From ZC4RG42 sp036676355 (lineage in GTDB: Bacteria; Pseudomonadota; Gammaproteobacteria; Burkholderiales; SG8-39), in assembly GCA_036676355.1 (NCBI GenBank), contig JAKFDA010000050.1, forward strand, positions 1-19,939: DNA of 19,939 bases. Reading direction: 5' to 3'. A program made the position numbers and the translations under genes. This document shows, one piece after another, positions 1 through 6,580 of this stretch. The notes below the pieces were generated by a model. It had not been told where the DNA came from. It saw only the letters and a program-made list of their open reading frames with translations, and did no database searches. Positions within the stretch are counted from its first letter, which is position 1. Each line of letters starts with the position of its first letter.

Positions 1-489
1 GAATGTCTTTCCCGCCGGGATGTGCGGCTGCGTCAGTCCCGCGACGCCATCCATGCCGTTCGGCAATCGCTGCCCGTGCCAATGGATCGAGTGGTGTTCC
101 GGCAGTCGGTTGGTCACGAAAATCCGGACACGATCGCCCTCCACCACTTCGATGGTCGGCCCGGGGCTCTGACCGTTGTAGCCCCATAGGTGGGTCTTCA
201 TTCCCGGTGCGATTTCGCGCACCACCGGTTCGGCCACGAGGTGAAACTCCTTCACGCCGCCATTCATGCGCCAGGGCAATGTCCAGCCGTTGAGCGTCAC
301 GACCGGGGTATATGGACGTCCCGTGGGCGGATGGAGCGGCGGCGCGGTGTTCGGGGTATCGACGCTCACCACTTCGGGCAATGCCGCCATGGCTGCTCTG
401 TTCACGCTTGCAACCGTCACGCCGGCGGCGACAAGACCGGCACCGCGAAGAAAACTTCTCCTGGAAACCATCGTTGCATCCTCAGCCAT
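1..489 (-). CDS. Multicopper oxidase, Tat-exported (N-terminal part; runs off window)
   Basis: The 5' 163 codons of a multicopper oxidase; the rest lies beyond base 1. Enzymes of this family oxidise Cu(I) or phenols in the periplasm with reduction of oxygen to water. A twin-arginine motif (SRRSFLRG, residues 9-16) followed by a hydrophobic stretch marks Tat export, usual for folded copper enzymes. The first cupredoxin domain shows NGQSPGPTIEVVEGD (about 105-119) and the copper-ligand motif HWHGQ (136-140). The start chosen, 489, lies 2 bases after the stop of the upstream outer-membrane gene and has a GAGGGG ribosome site; ATG at 471 (also preceded by GAGGA) would give a protein starting just before the twin arginines. 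It is the last visible gene of the 2773-to-1 copper operon. CopA/PcoA-like is likely, but the C-terminal ligands are not visible. A diverged fragment of a relative lies at 7480-7617. Confidence 0.9.
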   Translation of the reverse strand, partial: MAEDATMVSRRSFLRGAGLVAAGVTVASVNRAAMAALPEVVSVDTPNTAPPLHPPTGRPYTPVVTLNGWTLPWRMNGGVKEFHLVAEPVVREIAPGMKTHLWGYNGQSPGPTIEVVEGDRVRIFVTNRLPEHHSIHWHGQRLPNGMDGVAGLTQPHIPAGKTF

Positions 490-491
490 GA

Positions 492-1913
492 TCAGTGCCC
501 CTCGCCTTCCGCAGCAGCGGTTGATTGGCGGCCACCGAGGGATGCAGCCGATGCGGAACCACCGGTGAGCGCCATCTGCAACGCGGAGTCGGCAATCCAG
601 AAATCGCGCGTCGCATCGATTGCGCTGTTGACCGCCATGTATTGCGCGCGGGCATCGGCAAGCAGTTCGAACACGCCGATCAACATGCCGTTGTAGCGAA
701 GCTGGTTCTCTTCCGAGATCTGCTTCCGCAGAGGCACGACCTCTTCCCGGTAGTGCCGCGCAAGGTCGTACGCCGTGCGATAGGTCTGATAAGCGGTGCG
801 CACCTCGGAGCGCGCATCCACGGCAACCTGTGCGGCGCGATGGACGGCTTGCATATAGAGCGCTTCTGCGCGGGCAACCCGGCTCGAACCCCAGTCGAAC
901 AGCGGAATCTGAAACTCGATCTCGTAGCCGCTCTGTCGTGGCTCACCGTCCTCGGTGTTGTGGAGATAACCCACGTCCAGCAGGTTGATGAACCGCGTGG
1001 CGCGCGACAGCCCGAGCGAGTTGGAAAGACCAGCGAGTTCACGCTCGACCATCATCATGTCCAGGCGATTGGCCATCGCCCGCGCTTCGGCATCCGCAAT
1101 GTCCTGTGCCTTTCCGGGCAGATCTGGTAACCGCTCCGGCAGCGTGAAATTCTGATTGGCTCCCCACAGCCCCGTCAGCCGGGCCAGTTGCTCGCGAGCG
1201 GTCGCGGCTGCGAGGCGCGCACGCGCAAGCTGTGCGGTGGCATCGGCATAGAAGGCCTGCTCGCGCGCTTGCTGGAGCCGGCTCCAGTTGCCCACCTCGG
1301 CCATGCGCCGTGCGAGTTCCGCGCCTGCACGGGCAGCTTTGGTGACGCGCTCCATGTACTGCGTCGTTTCATGCGCGGCGATGGTCGAGTAGTAAGCGCG
1401 CCGGGTATCGTCGGCCACGCGAAGCGCTTCGCGCGCGGCGCGCATCTGCGCCTGCTCGAATCGCCGACGTTCGATGCGGGTCGCAATCGGCATGGTGAGC
1501 AGATTCATGATGGGCATCATGTAGCTGCGCTCGTATTCCATCTCGCCGCCACGTTTCAGCCGCGCGAAGGAAAACACCGGATTGCGCAGCCGTCCGGCCT
1601 GTACAAGATCGGCTTCGGCAACCCCGAGCTCCGCGTAGTTCGCTTGCAGACCGCGGTTGTTCAGGAGCGCGATCTGTAAGGCGTCCTCGACGGTGAGCGT
1701 GCCTTGCAGCAGACGATCGACTTCGGCCTGCACGCTCTCCGCATCTTCCTCGTTGCGGATACGCTGCACGTCCTGCCCGGTGCGCTCCCTGGTGAGTGCC
1801 TGGACGCGATCCATACCGCCGTCGGGGCTGAACGTCGCGCAGCCGCTCAGGAAAAGGAACAACAAGCCGCCTGCGACGATCCGTTTGTTTGTTCGATCGA
1901 TGCGCATATTCAT
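492..1913 (-). CDS. TolC-family outer-membrane efflux lipoprotein
   Basis: A 473-residue outer-membrane factor of the TolC/CusC type, which forms the outer-membrane channel of tripartite export systems. The signal peptide ends in a lipobox, LSGC with Cys25, so the mature protein should be lipid-anchored. Two long helical repeats rich in Ala, Arg and Glu follow, with the typical paired segments near VEDALQIALLNNRGLQ (about 75-90) and the internal repeat near QIPLFDWGSSRVARAE. I chose ATG 1913, 4 bases after the stop of the upstream gene, because upstream ATGs would overlap that gene and bury the signal peptide. The oxidase gene follows after 2 bases, so the two are surely co-transcribed. The context points to copper. 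No inner-membrane pump or periplasmic adaptor gene is visible in the window. Confidence 0.88.
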   Translation of the reverse strand: MNMRIDRTNKRIVAGGLLFLFLSGCATFSPDGGMDRVQALTRERTGQDVQRIRNEEDAESVQAEVDRLLQGTLTVEDALQIALLNNRGLQANYAELGVAEADLVQAGRLRNPVFSFARLKRGGEMEYERSYMMPIMNLLTMPIATRIERRRFEQAQMRAAREALRVADDTRRAYYSTIAAHETTQYMERVTKAARAGAELARRMAEVGNWSRLQQAREQAFYADATAQLARARLAAATAREQLARLTGLWGANQNFTLPERLPDLPGKAQDIADAEARAMANRLDMMMVERELAGLSNSLGLSRATRFINLLDVGYLHNTEDGEPRQSGYEIEFQIPLFDWGSSRVARAEALYMQAVHRAAQVAVDARSEVRTAYQTYRTAYDLARHYREEVVPLRKQISEENQLRYNGMLIGVFELLADARAQYMAVNSAIDATRDFWIADSALQMALTGGSASAASLGGRQSTAAAEGEGH

Positions 1914-1917
1914 GGTC

Positions 1918-2259
1918 TCAGTGGTGACCGGCATGCGGATCTGCGGCCGGCACGGAGCCGGTCGCGCCGCGCTTGTCATCGGCGGCTTGCGCTTCCCTGG
2001 CGTACGCCTTCCATCCGCCGATGCGTGCCACTTCTTCATTGGCCTCGCGCCACACGGCGATCTCAGGCGCTACAAAGCCTTGGTAGTTGTCGAATGCCGA
2101 GCGGTACGGAGCAGACTGAATCGGCGCCTCCGGGTTCAGCGCGGCGGTGAATGCAGCCGGATGCGCAGTCTGTTGGGCGTCGCCATCGGTCTGGGCGCAG
2201 ACGGCGGTCGCCATCAGACTCACTGCGGCCACAACGGCGGCATAAAGTGGGCGAAACAT
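1918..2259 (-). CDS. Small secreted protein of a copper operon, function unknown
   Basis: A 113-residue protein with a clear signal peptide (MFRPLYAAVVAAVSLMATAV, cleaved near CAQ) and a His-rich tail ending HAGHH that could bind metal. The body holds a Trp/Tyr-containing segment (NYQGFVAPEIAVWREANEE). I chose ATG 2259 because GAGGA lies just upstream; an ATG 15 bases earlier is possible but has no such site. It lies 4 bases before the TolC-like gene, so translation is probably coupled. I do not recognise a named family. Its position between a Cys/His-rich protein and the efflux lipoprotein suggests a periplasmic accessory in copper handling; that is inference. Confidence 0.72.
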   Translation of the reverse strand: MFRPLYAAVVAAVSLMATAVCAQTDGDAQQTAHPAAFTAALNPEAPIQSAPYRSAFDNYQGFVAPEIAVWREANEEVARIGGWKAYAREAQAADDKRGATGSVPAADPHAGHH

Positions 2260-2359
2260 TGTTTCCTCGCGCACGAGCCTGGAGCGTCGCTCCAGGAAAA
2301 GTCACGTGACTGGCGTTTGCGTGCGCGAGATCCGCGCAGCGCTACACCGCTTGCGTCGT

Positions 2360-2773
2360 TTACGCGAGGAGGGTTCGAGGTAGTCGCTCGGGACCGTCAG
2401 TGAAGAAACCGACCGCAGGCCCGCGGTCGATTAGAGAACGTACGTGGGTATATCGTGGTGCATTGAGCGAGCGAGTGGGCTCGGAATCGATCGCGGCCCC
2501 TACGCAACAAGAGGCGCAAGCGCTGCATTTGCCTATCGGCTGTGGACCGTCGTGCGCGGGGTCAGCGTGATCGGACGTGTCCACATCGGCGTGACCCACA
2601 TCGTGATCCACATGATTCCCGCCTGTAGCGGCAACGCCGATATGCACTTCGCCGCCAGCCATCCGCTTGTGATGGCCCGGGCCGCAAGCCAACATGGCAG
2701 TCGCCGCCACTCCCTGAACAGGGAAAGCGACCACGAGCAGCCACAGCAAGGCAATTTTGAGCGGTCGATTCAT
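2360..2773 (-). CDS. Secreted Cys/His-rich small protein, CzcI/DUF2946-like
   Basis: A 137-residue protein with an N-terminal hydrophobic export signal (about residues 6-25). A His/Asp-rich stretch follows (HVDHDVGHADVDTSDH, about 54-69), then a cysteine cluster (CSACASCC, about 83-90) and the C-terminal phrase FFTDGPERLPR. Small proteins of this build, of the DUF2946 or CzcI type, often open heavy-metal efflux operons next to a CzcC/TolC-like gene. Metal binding is plausible from composition only. ATG 2773 is chosen; a TTG 15 bases upstream is an alternative and neither has a strong ribosome site. It is the first gene of the leftward operon, 132 bases downstream of the CueR-like promoter at 2905-2935. 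Confidence 0.65.
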   Translation of the reverse strand: MNRPLKIALLWLLVVAFPVQGVAATAMLACGPGHHKRMAGGEVHIGVAATGGNHVDHDVGHADVDTSDHADPAHDGPQPIGKCSACASCCVGAAIDSEPTRSLNAPRYTHVRSLIDRGPAVGFFTDGPERLPRTLLA

Positions 2774-2904
2774 CGAATCGCTAGACAATCAATGGCAAAG
2801 CCGGTTCACCGGCGTCCGTCCACTTTGGAAGAATTTCATGCATTTCGCAAGCCCGCCCGGGTCCAGACGAGCAGCTCGCGCCAGCGCGGTCGGTTCACTC
2901 GAAC

Positions 2905-2935
2905 ATCATGGAGACTCCCATTGCGGGAGAGTCAA
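2905..2935 (-). promoter_or_regulatory. MerR/CueR-type promoter with 19-bp spacer
   Basis: On the minus strand a -35 hexamer TTGACT (2935-2930) is separated by 19 bases from a -10-like CATGAT (2910-2905). The over-long spacer holds an interrupted dyad, CTCCC-GCAAT-GGGAG. A 19-bp spacer with a central dyad is the hallmark of promoters activated by MerR-family regulators such as CueR. It faces the 2773 copper operon. The site at 5629-5659 is closely similar. No MerR-family gene was recognised in the window. Confidence 0.65.
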
Positions 2936-3150
2936 GCACCTCGTGTGCGTTGCGCATAAACAGGCGTACCGGCAGGTTCTTCTAACGCCGCCGAGCTTTC
3001 GCGGAATCTCAGTCCGAGAATTGCTCGGGATCGCGTTGCATTCGCGATCCCTCGCCCCTCGCTAAAGCTCTGGTCCGCACTGCTCAGTTCGTACGTCCCA
3101 ACATACATGCGTTTTGGTCGAACCCGGGAGGTTTCTCAACCTTCCGTCTC
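2936..3150. other. Intergenic stretch with no gene seen
   Basis: With the promoter just described, bases 2774-3150 form a gene-free gap of about 380 bases. Between 2936 and 3150 I see no reading frame with family features, no clear repeat and no RNA gene. The short frames present on the plus strand have composition unlike the real genes here. Confidence 0.5.
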
Positions 3151-3190
3151 GCCAAACAACAACGCCCCATGCGAGGCGTTGTTGTTTGGC
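3151..3190 (-). terminator. Perfect 16-bp hairpin, probable displaced tRNA-Ser terminator
   Basis: GCCAAACAACAACGCC (3151-3166) pairs exactly with 3175-3190 around an 8-base loop. On the minus strand the stem begins within the sequence CTCTCCGCCA, which is the 3' end of the tRNA-Ser at 16611-16700. A strong hairpin directly after a tRNA 3' end is what a tRNA terminator looks like. It may therefore be the original terminator of that tRNA, now separated from it by an insertion. There is no clean T tract after it, so termination strength is uncertain. Confidence 0.55.
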
Positions 3191-3203
3191 GGAGAGGGAG
3201 GGA
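3185..3203. repeat. 19-bp copy of tRNA-Ser 3' end (island attachment-site copy)
   Basis: TTTGGCGGAGAGGGAGGGA is identical to 16609-16627 and lies in the same orientation. There it spans the encoded CCA, discriminator base, acceptor strand and part of the T arm of tRNA-Ser. Identity stops at the next base. Direct copies of a tRNA 3' end at the far side of inserted DNA are the standard footprint of tyrosine-recombinase integration. Partner: 16609-16627. Confidence 0.7.
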
Positions 3204-3272
3204 ATCTCCCTTCGCACCCAATCAAGGCGATATCACCTTGAAAACATGCGCGTTACTGCAACAAGTTGGTAG
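3190..3272. repeat. 83-bp repeat, copy A (partner 13879-13961)
   Basis: This block aligns without gaps to 13879-13961 with 73 of 83 bases identical by my count. It begins within the tRNA 3'-end copy and continues for about 69 further bases. It holds short dyads: AGGGA-ATC-TCCCT, AAGG...CCTT, and TTACT-CAAC-AA-GTTG-AGTAA with small bulges. A shared core plus a conserved flank is expected of attachment-site arms of related integrative elements. Confidence 0.65.
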
Positions 3273-3603
3273 TAAAAATATATAGCAATAGGTAGCAGGC
3301 GGCAAGGCGAACTCCAAGTTGATCGCATCGCCACGCACCCAATCAATCGGGGCGCTCGAGAGAGTCCGCCCCACGCGCGGCATGTCTTCGTTGATGTCCA
3401 GCGCCACGACAATGCCGTCCGTGCCGACAATCGGAGCGATCCGGCGCGCGCGACGGACCCTGTGCCGCATGTCACGTCAAGCACACGTTCGCTAGCTTCG
3501 GCAAGGCGTACACCAACAAGACATGGGTGAATGGGTCTGCGATGGTCGGCCCCATGTACGTTTCATAGACTTCGGCTGGGCTAGGGCTCGGTGAACCACT
3601 CAT
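3273..3603 (-). pseudogene. Broken SAM-dependent methyltransferase (UbiE-like), truncated
   Basis: ATG 3603 has a GGGAG ribosome site and opens a frame containing YETYMGPTIADPFTHVLLVY, typical of the N-terminus of class I methyltransferases. The SAM-binding motif I, RVLDVTCGTGSVAR, appears only after a frameshift near 3498. The next part, IVGTDGIVVALDINEDM and WVRGDAINLEF, needs a second shift near 3450. Homology ends at about 3290, where the island-end repeat begins, so the C-terminal half is missing. The start lies 30 bases after the YHS membrane gene, so it was once its operon partner. It cannot make a working enzyme as read; sequencing error could explain the shifts but not the truncation. 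Confidence 0.75.
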
Positions 3604-3633
3604 CGTACGCTCCCATTTGAGGCCGGGTGTGTA

Positions 3634-4275
3634 TCACAAGGCTGGCGCTGCTGAAGAACCAGAGACGTAACGCGCCGGCTCGGCCTTAAAGCTCGTCGAG
3701 CAATGTCGCGAGCAGAAGTGATAAAGCCTGCCGTCATAGCGCACACTTTCCGCCGCCGTCTCCGGGTCGATATCCATGCCGCAGACCGGATCGACTACTG
3801 TGGGCGGCCTGCTCAAGGCTTTAAACAACCGGTTTCCCACGTAAGCGATGCCCATCGCGTTGAAAAGCAGCCCGATCCAGAACAGCTCGATCTGCAACTG
3901 CGCCACGAATGCGACGAGACCCGTGGCCCCTAGCACCGGCGCGACGTTGACAAGATAGTGCGCGCAGCAGGAGATCATAGCTGCGGTGGACGTCGTACCG
4001 GAAGCGGCGAGAACCGTGCCGCTGTCTTTGGCGCGCCGGATGACATGGCGCAGTTTGACGTAAAGCGCGACCTGGATCCCGAAGCCGGCAGCGAGCGGCA
4101 CGATGTAGTACCAGAACTCCGAGAACTGGCTGACGGTGAACTTCCAGCCGGATACTAAGGTGAGCGCACCAAAGTACAGGATGAGCAGCGCGCCAAAGGC
4201 GGCCACACCGAAGGCGGACGGGCGCAGGACCATAGCTCGATTGTCGGGCGTCGGACTCAAAAATTCGGATCTCAT
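3634..4275 (-). CDS. Membrane protein with C-terminal YHS metal-binding domain
   Basis: A 213-residue protein with four predicted membrane segments (about 20-43, 53-74, 104-125, 127-152). A pair of cysteines and a histidine (ISCCAHYLVN, 101-110) sits at the entry of the third segment. The C-terminus is a YHS domain (about 161-203): DPVCGMDID, then YHFCSRHC with Cys165, Cys188 and Cys192. YHS domains are found in copper ATPases and metal-linked proteins. A role in heavy-metal sensing or movement across the inner membrane is likely, but I do not know a characterised member. ATG 4275 is chosen (GGGAA upstream); a TTG at 4290 is the alternative. The ATG overlaps the stop of the upstream small frame (ATGA), and the gene lies between a secreted protein and a methyltransferase remnant. 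Confidence 0.75.
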   Translation of the reverse strand: MRSEFLSPTPDNRAMVLRPSAFGVAAFGALLILYFGALTLVSGWKFTVSQFSEFWYYIVPLAAGFGIQVALYVKLRHVIRRAKDSGTVLAASGTTSTAAMISCCAHYLVNVAPVLGATGLVAFVAQLQIELFWIGLLFNAMGIAYVGNRLFKALSRPPTVVDPVCGMDIDPETAAESVRYDGRLYHFCSRHCSTSFKAEPARYVSGSSAAPAL

Positions 4276-4439
4276 GACAGTTCCCAACAAAGAGGGTTTA
4301 CGGCCTCTTCCTCCTTGAGTCCACGCACACCGCGTGTGCCCAGCTCGTCGAGCGCTGCGTGTAGCCTCACCGCACCCCTTTCTTGAACCGATCGCTGCAT
4401 CCGCGATATGGAACCCACGCGCTCTACATACCGCGCCAT
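4272..4439 (-). CDS. Possible small ORF coupled to the YHS protein gene
   Basis: A 55-residue frame (start MARYVERV, ending EEEAVNPLCWELS) fills the gap between two real genes. Its TGA overlaps the ATG of the YHS membrane gene, the usual pattern of translational coupling. It is charged and probably helical, with no signal peptide or recognised motif. A GGAGG lies about 13 bases before the ATG, a little far. The frame stays open upstream into the previous gene, so a longer start is possible. It could be a leader that couples translation, a decayed regulator, or chance. Confidence 0.3.
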   Translation of the reverse strand: MARYVERVGSISRMQRSVQERGAVRLHAALDELGTRGVRGLKEEEAVNPLCWELS

Positions 4440-4491
4440 CCCATGTAGCAAACCTCCCGATCGCTCGAACGGTGCAATATCGTCAAGCGGC

Positions 4492-4884
4492 TCATTTGAG
4501 TTTCCATCGGAAAGTGCGCGGCTTGGCCTCGCCAGAGCGCGTAATACGCAACTCGAGCATTGCAGGTGGCGGCTCGATGGCACTGAACTTCAGCACACCG
4601 CTGCGGTGATGCCCTCCGGGCGGGGCACCATCCCACGCGAGCGGCTTGAACTCATTGCCCCGGTCGTCCGTCAAGACGGCGGTTTTTACGAGGTCATCTG
4701 ACAAATCCTGACTATGCGTATCGAGGACAACGCTGAACGCCCAGTATTTGGCGCTCTGGTTAAGGGTGCCGGGCGTCACCGTGACCTTCACTCCGTTTGC
4801 CTCACTCTCCTGCGGCTGCAATTGCGCTGCTGCGTTAAACGAGACCAGAAGGGCTGCGACGAGCCAGAAGAGACGGTAGAGCAT
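4492..4884 (-). CDS. Small secreted beta-rich protein, function unknown
   Basis: A 130-residue protein with a clean signal peptide (about 1-20, cleaved after FNAAA). The mature part alternates hydrophobic and polar residues as in a beta sandwich: GVKVTVTP, WAFSVVLDTHS, ELRITRSG. ATG 4884 has AAAGGAG at good spacing; a longer start at 4905 has none. It heads the 4884-to-3273 gene group (secreted protein, small frame, YHS membrane protein, methyltransferase remnant). A periplasmic role in metal stress is suggested by context alone; no metal-ligand cluster is obvious apart from GGHH (90-93). Confidence 0.72.
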   Translation of the reverse strand: MLYRLFWLVAALLVSFNAAAQLQPQESEANGVKVTVTPGTLNQSAKYWAFSVVLDTHSQDLSDDLVKTAVLTDDRGNEFKPLAWDGAPPGGHHRSGVLKFSAIEPPPAMLELRITRSGEAKPRTFRWKLK

Positions 4885-5343
4885 GCAGGTACTCCTTTCA
4901 GTCAACTCCCGCCATGGCGGCCGGAAACGGCAACCAGAATGGAGACACCGGCCACCGTAACCTCAAGGCCGCTGTCCCTTTAAAGCGAGGTCATCTCTCC
5001 TGCCCGACACGCGGGGCCAAGGGCGTCGCAAGTTGGGCAACTGTAATTTTATTTCAGTGTGACATCGGCCAGGGACGGAGTATTGATCAAGCGCAAATTC
5101 CCTGCGGGGATTACGGGCCACGCGGATACCGCCAGGCGCTGTACCGGTTGCCACGCGGACGACGTTAAGCGATCGAAGCAGGTGGTACGCGAGCGGCGTG
5201 TGGGAGCGCGAACAATATGAGCGCGAGCAGTGCGAGTCAAAAGCCCGTCGGCTCGTTGACTCGTACAGCTCGGCAATCCCGCCAGAACAAGCGGTGGACC
5301 TTCCACGCCAATCGCCGTCGACGCCGGATCCGAAGCGCCCCGA
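4885..5343. other. 460-bp stretch without a recognised gene
   Basis: Between the secreted protein gene and the CopZ-like gene several frames are open on both strands, but none shows a signal peptide, membrane segment or known motif. An AT-rich patch near 5040-5060 could hold the promoter for the 4884 gene. The stretch may be the eroded remains of a gene. Confidence 0.45.
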
Positions 5344-5592
5344 TTATTGCGAGCAGCAACAGCCCTTCTTCGTGGCACTTGGAGCATCCTGCGCACTGGC
5401 GAGGGCGGCAGGATAGCCGGCTTCATTGAGCCCGCTGATGAGCGCGTCGGCTGCCGCGCGCCCCTCAACGCGCACGCGCTTGGTTTTGAGATCTACTTCG
5501 ACGTTCGCCCTCGGGTCGAGCGATTTCACTGCCCGCGTCACCGTCTCGACGCAATGGCTGCAGGTCATCTCTTTTACGTCCAGTTCAATCAT
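5344..5592 (-). CDS. copZ: Heavy-metal-associated (HMA) copper chaperone, CopZ-like
   Basis: An 82-residue cytosolic metallochaperone. The HMA ferredoxin-like fold carries the Cu(I) site MTCSHC (residues 9-14, Cys11 and Cys14). A second, unusual C-terminal cluster, KKGCCCSQ (76-82), adds three cysteines and could bind further copper. These proteins carry Cu(I) to P-type ATPases or to copper sensors. ATG 5592 is chosen for its AGGAG ribosome site; a longer frame from 5631 overlaps the promoter region. The CueR-like promoter at 5629-5659 lies directly upstream, so the gene is probably induced by cytoplasmic copper. No copper ATPase gene lies next to it in this window. Confidence 0.88.
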   Translation of the reverse strand: MIELDVKEMTCSHCVETVTRAVKSLDPRANVEVDLKTKRVRVEGRAAADALISGLNEAGYPAALASAQDAPSATKKGCCCSQ

Positions 5593-5628
5593 CGAATTTC
5601 TCCTGAATCGCCCCTCATGGGCTGTGGT

Positions 5629-5659
5629 CACTCTGACCCTCCCATCGTGGGAAGGTCAA
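5629..5659 (-). promoter_or_regulatory. CueR-type copper promoter upstream of copZ-like gene
   Basis: On the minus strand, -35 TTGACC (5659-5654) and a weak -10 AGAGTG (5634-5629) are 19 bases apart. The spacer carries the dyad ACCTTCCC-ACGAT-GGGAGGGT, 7 of 8 positions symmetric, close to operators of CueR and its relatives. The copZ-like ATG is 37 bases downstream of the -10. This is the better of the two MerR-type sites in the window. Confidence 0.75.
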
Positions 5660-5710
5660 GTGCGTATCTGCACACGCCTCACCGCGACCGCACGACGATC
5701 CGCGGCTTTA

Positions 5711-5986
5711 TCAAACCGGGCTCTTCCGAAGATCGCGTGCGCGGTTGCCCCCTTGACCTCCAAGCCCCAAGCCGACGAGAAGCAGGCCCGTGACGACGAC
5801 TAGGCCAATGACCCAATCCGGAAGATAAAAAGTCGTGAACACTTCCCACCCCAGGCGACGCAGCACCTCCGATACCGCCGAAGGATTGCCCGCGAGATAG
5901 CCACCAAGGGTACCGGTGACGGTCTGCAGCCCCATGCCAAGGCCGGCCAGCCCGAGCAAGGTCCAGCGCCAGACGCCCTGCCACAC
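5711..5986 (-). CDS. Small inner-membrane protein, function unknown (possibly 5'-truncated)
   Basis: A 91-residue frame with two strongly hydrophobic segments, TLLGLAGLGMGLQTVTGTLG (about 9-28) and DWVIGLVVVTGLLLVGLGLG (about 57-76), joined by a loop containing LRRLGWEVFTTFYLP. The only start in the frame is GTG 5986, with no good ribosome site. The frame continues upstream to an in-frame TAG at 6010-6008, before which a 29-codon frame (6097-6008) runs in the same phase. The gene may therefore have lost its natural start through a nonsense mutation. I do not recognise the family. It lies just upstream of the copZ-like gene and downstream of the dyad at 6203. Confidence 0.5.
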   Translation of the reverse strand: MWQGVWRWTLLGLAGLGMGLQTVTGTLGGYLAGNPSAVSEVLRRLGWEVFTTFYLPDWVIGLVVVTGLLLVGLGLGGQGGNRARDLRKSPV

Positions 5987-6202
5987 ACGCTCGTCGCTGC
6001 GGGTTTGCTAGCCCCAGTGGAGATGGGACATGGCCTCGCGCCATCGCATAAGGCTCTTGTCTCGCAGTCGTTCTGATCCTGCACAGGCGCTACCCATCTG
6101 CGCTTGTTCCCGCGATCTGTGATCATCGAGCTGACCATCGAACAATGTCCCACTGTGGCGTTCATCCACACGCTACTTTAGGACAGTGTTTCTGCTCTTG
6201 GG

Positions 6203-6218
6203 ATTACAAATCTGTAAT
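6203..6218. promoter_or_regulatory. CopR-like dyad ATTACA-N4-TGTAAT
   Basis: ATTACAAATCTGTAAT is a perfect 6-bp inverted repeat with a 4-base spacer, in a GC-rich setting where such an AT-rich dyad is unlikely by chance. Its form resembles binding sites of OmpR-type copper response regulators (CopR/CusR group). It lies 217 bases upstream of the 5986 gene and could serve that gene group; no two-component genes are visible in the window. Confidence 0.45.
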
Positions 6219-6580
6219 GTAGTCGAAACCGCTGCCGCGTTGATGTGCATCTACCTGGCCGCTCGTGTACAAGTCGACCCCGCCGGAGCCTCGTTTGTGA
6301 AGAGACGGGAAGATCTTCCCAAGACCTGTAGGCGGTTAGCGTCCGATGCAGCGGCGTTAGAGCAAAGCGGCCGCCGACGAAGCAAGATTAGCCCGCCACC
6401 TTCCGCAACAAACCGGCCGTTCATTCCTTAGCGCACCAAGCGGGGCCTTGTGCTCTCGATCTCACATGCCGGCCGCCAAGGCATTTATGCCGCCCTACCG
6501 TAACGGCACTGGGCCGCCCGTAGGTAGCCGCCATCGCGATACCCAAGGAATGCACTCTCCCCTATTCGGGAAGCATGCAG
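6219..6580. other. Intergenic stretch without a recognised gene
   Basis: Together with 6098-6202 this makes a gap of nearly 500 bases. I see the CopR-like dyad at its left and a 14-bp palindrome GGGAAGATCTTCCC at 6307-6320. No frame has convincing protein features. Confidence 0.45.

Noticed and set aside
5049..5468. Minus-strand frame of 139 codons
   Set aside because: Overlaps the copZ-like gene in another frame and has no signal, motif or convincing start.
6307..6320. 14-bp palindrome GGGAAGATCTTCCC
   Set aside because: Perfect but isolated, with no promoter or gene placed around it; a chance palindrome cannot be excluded.
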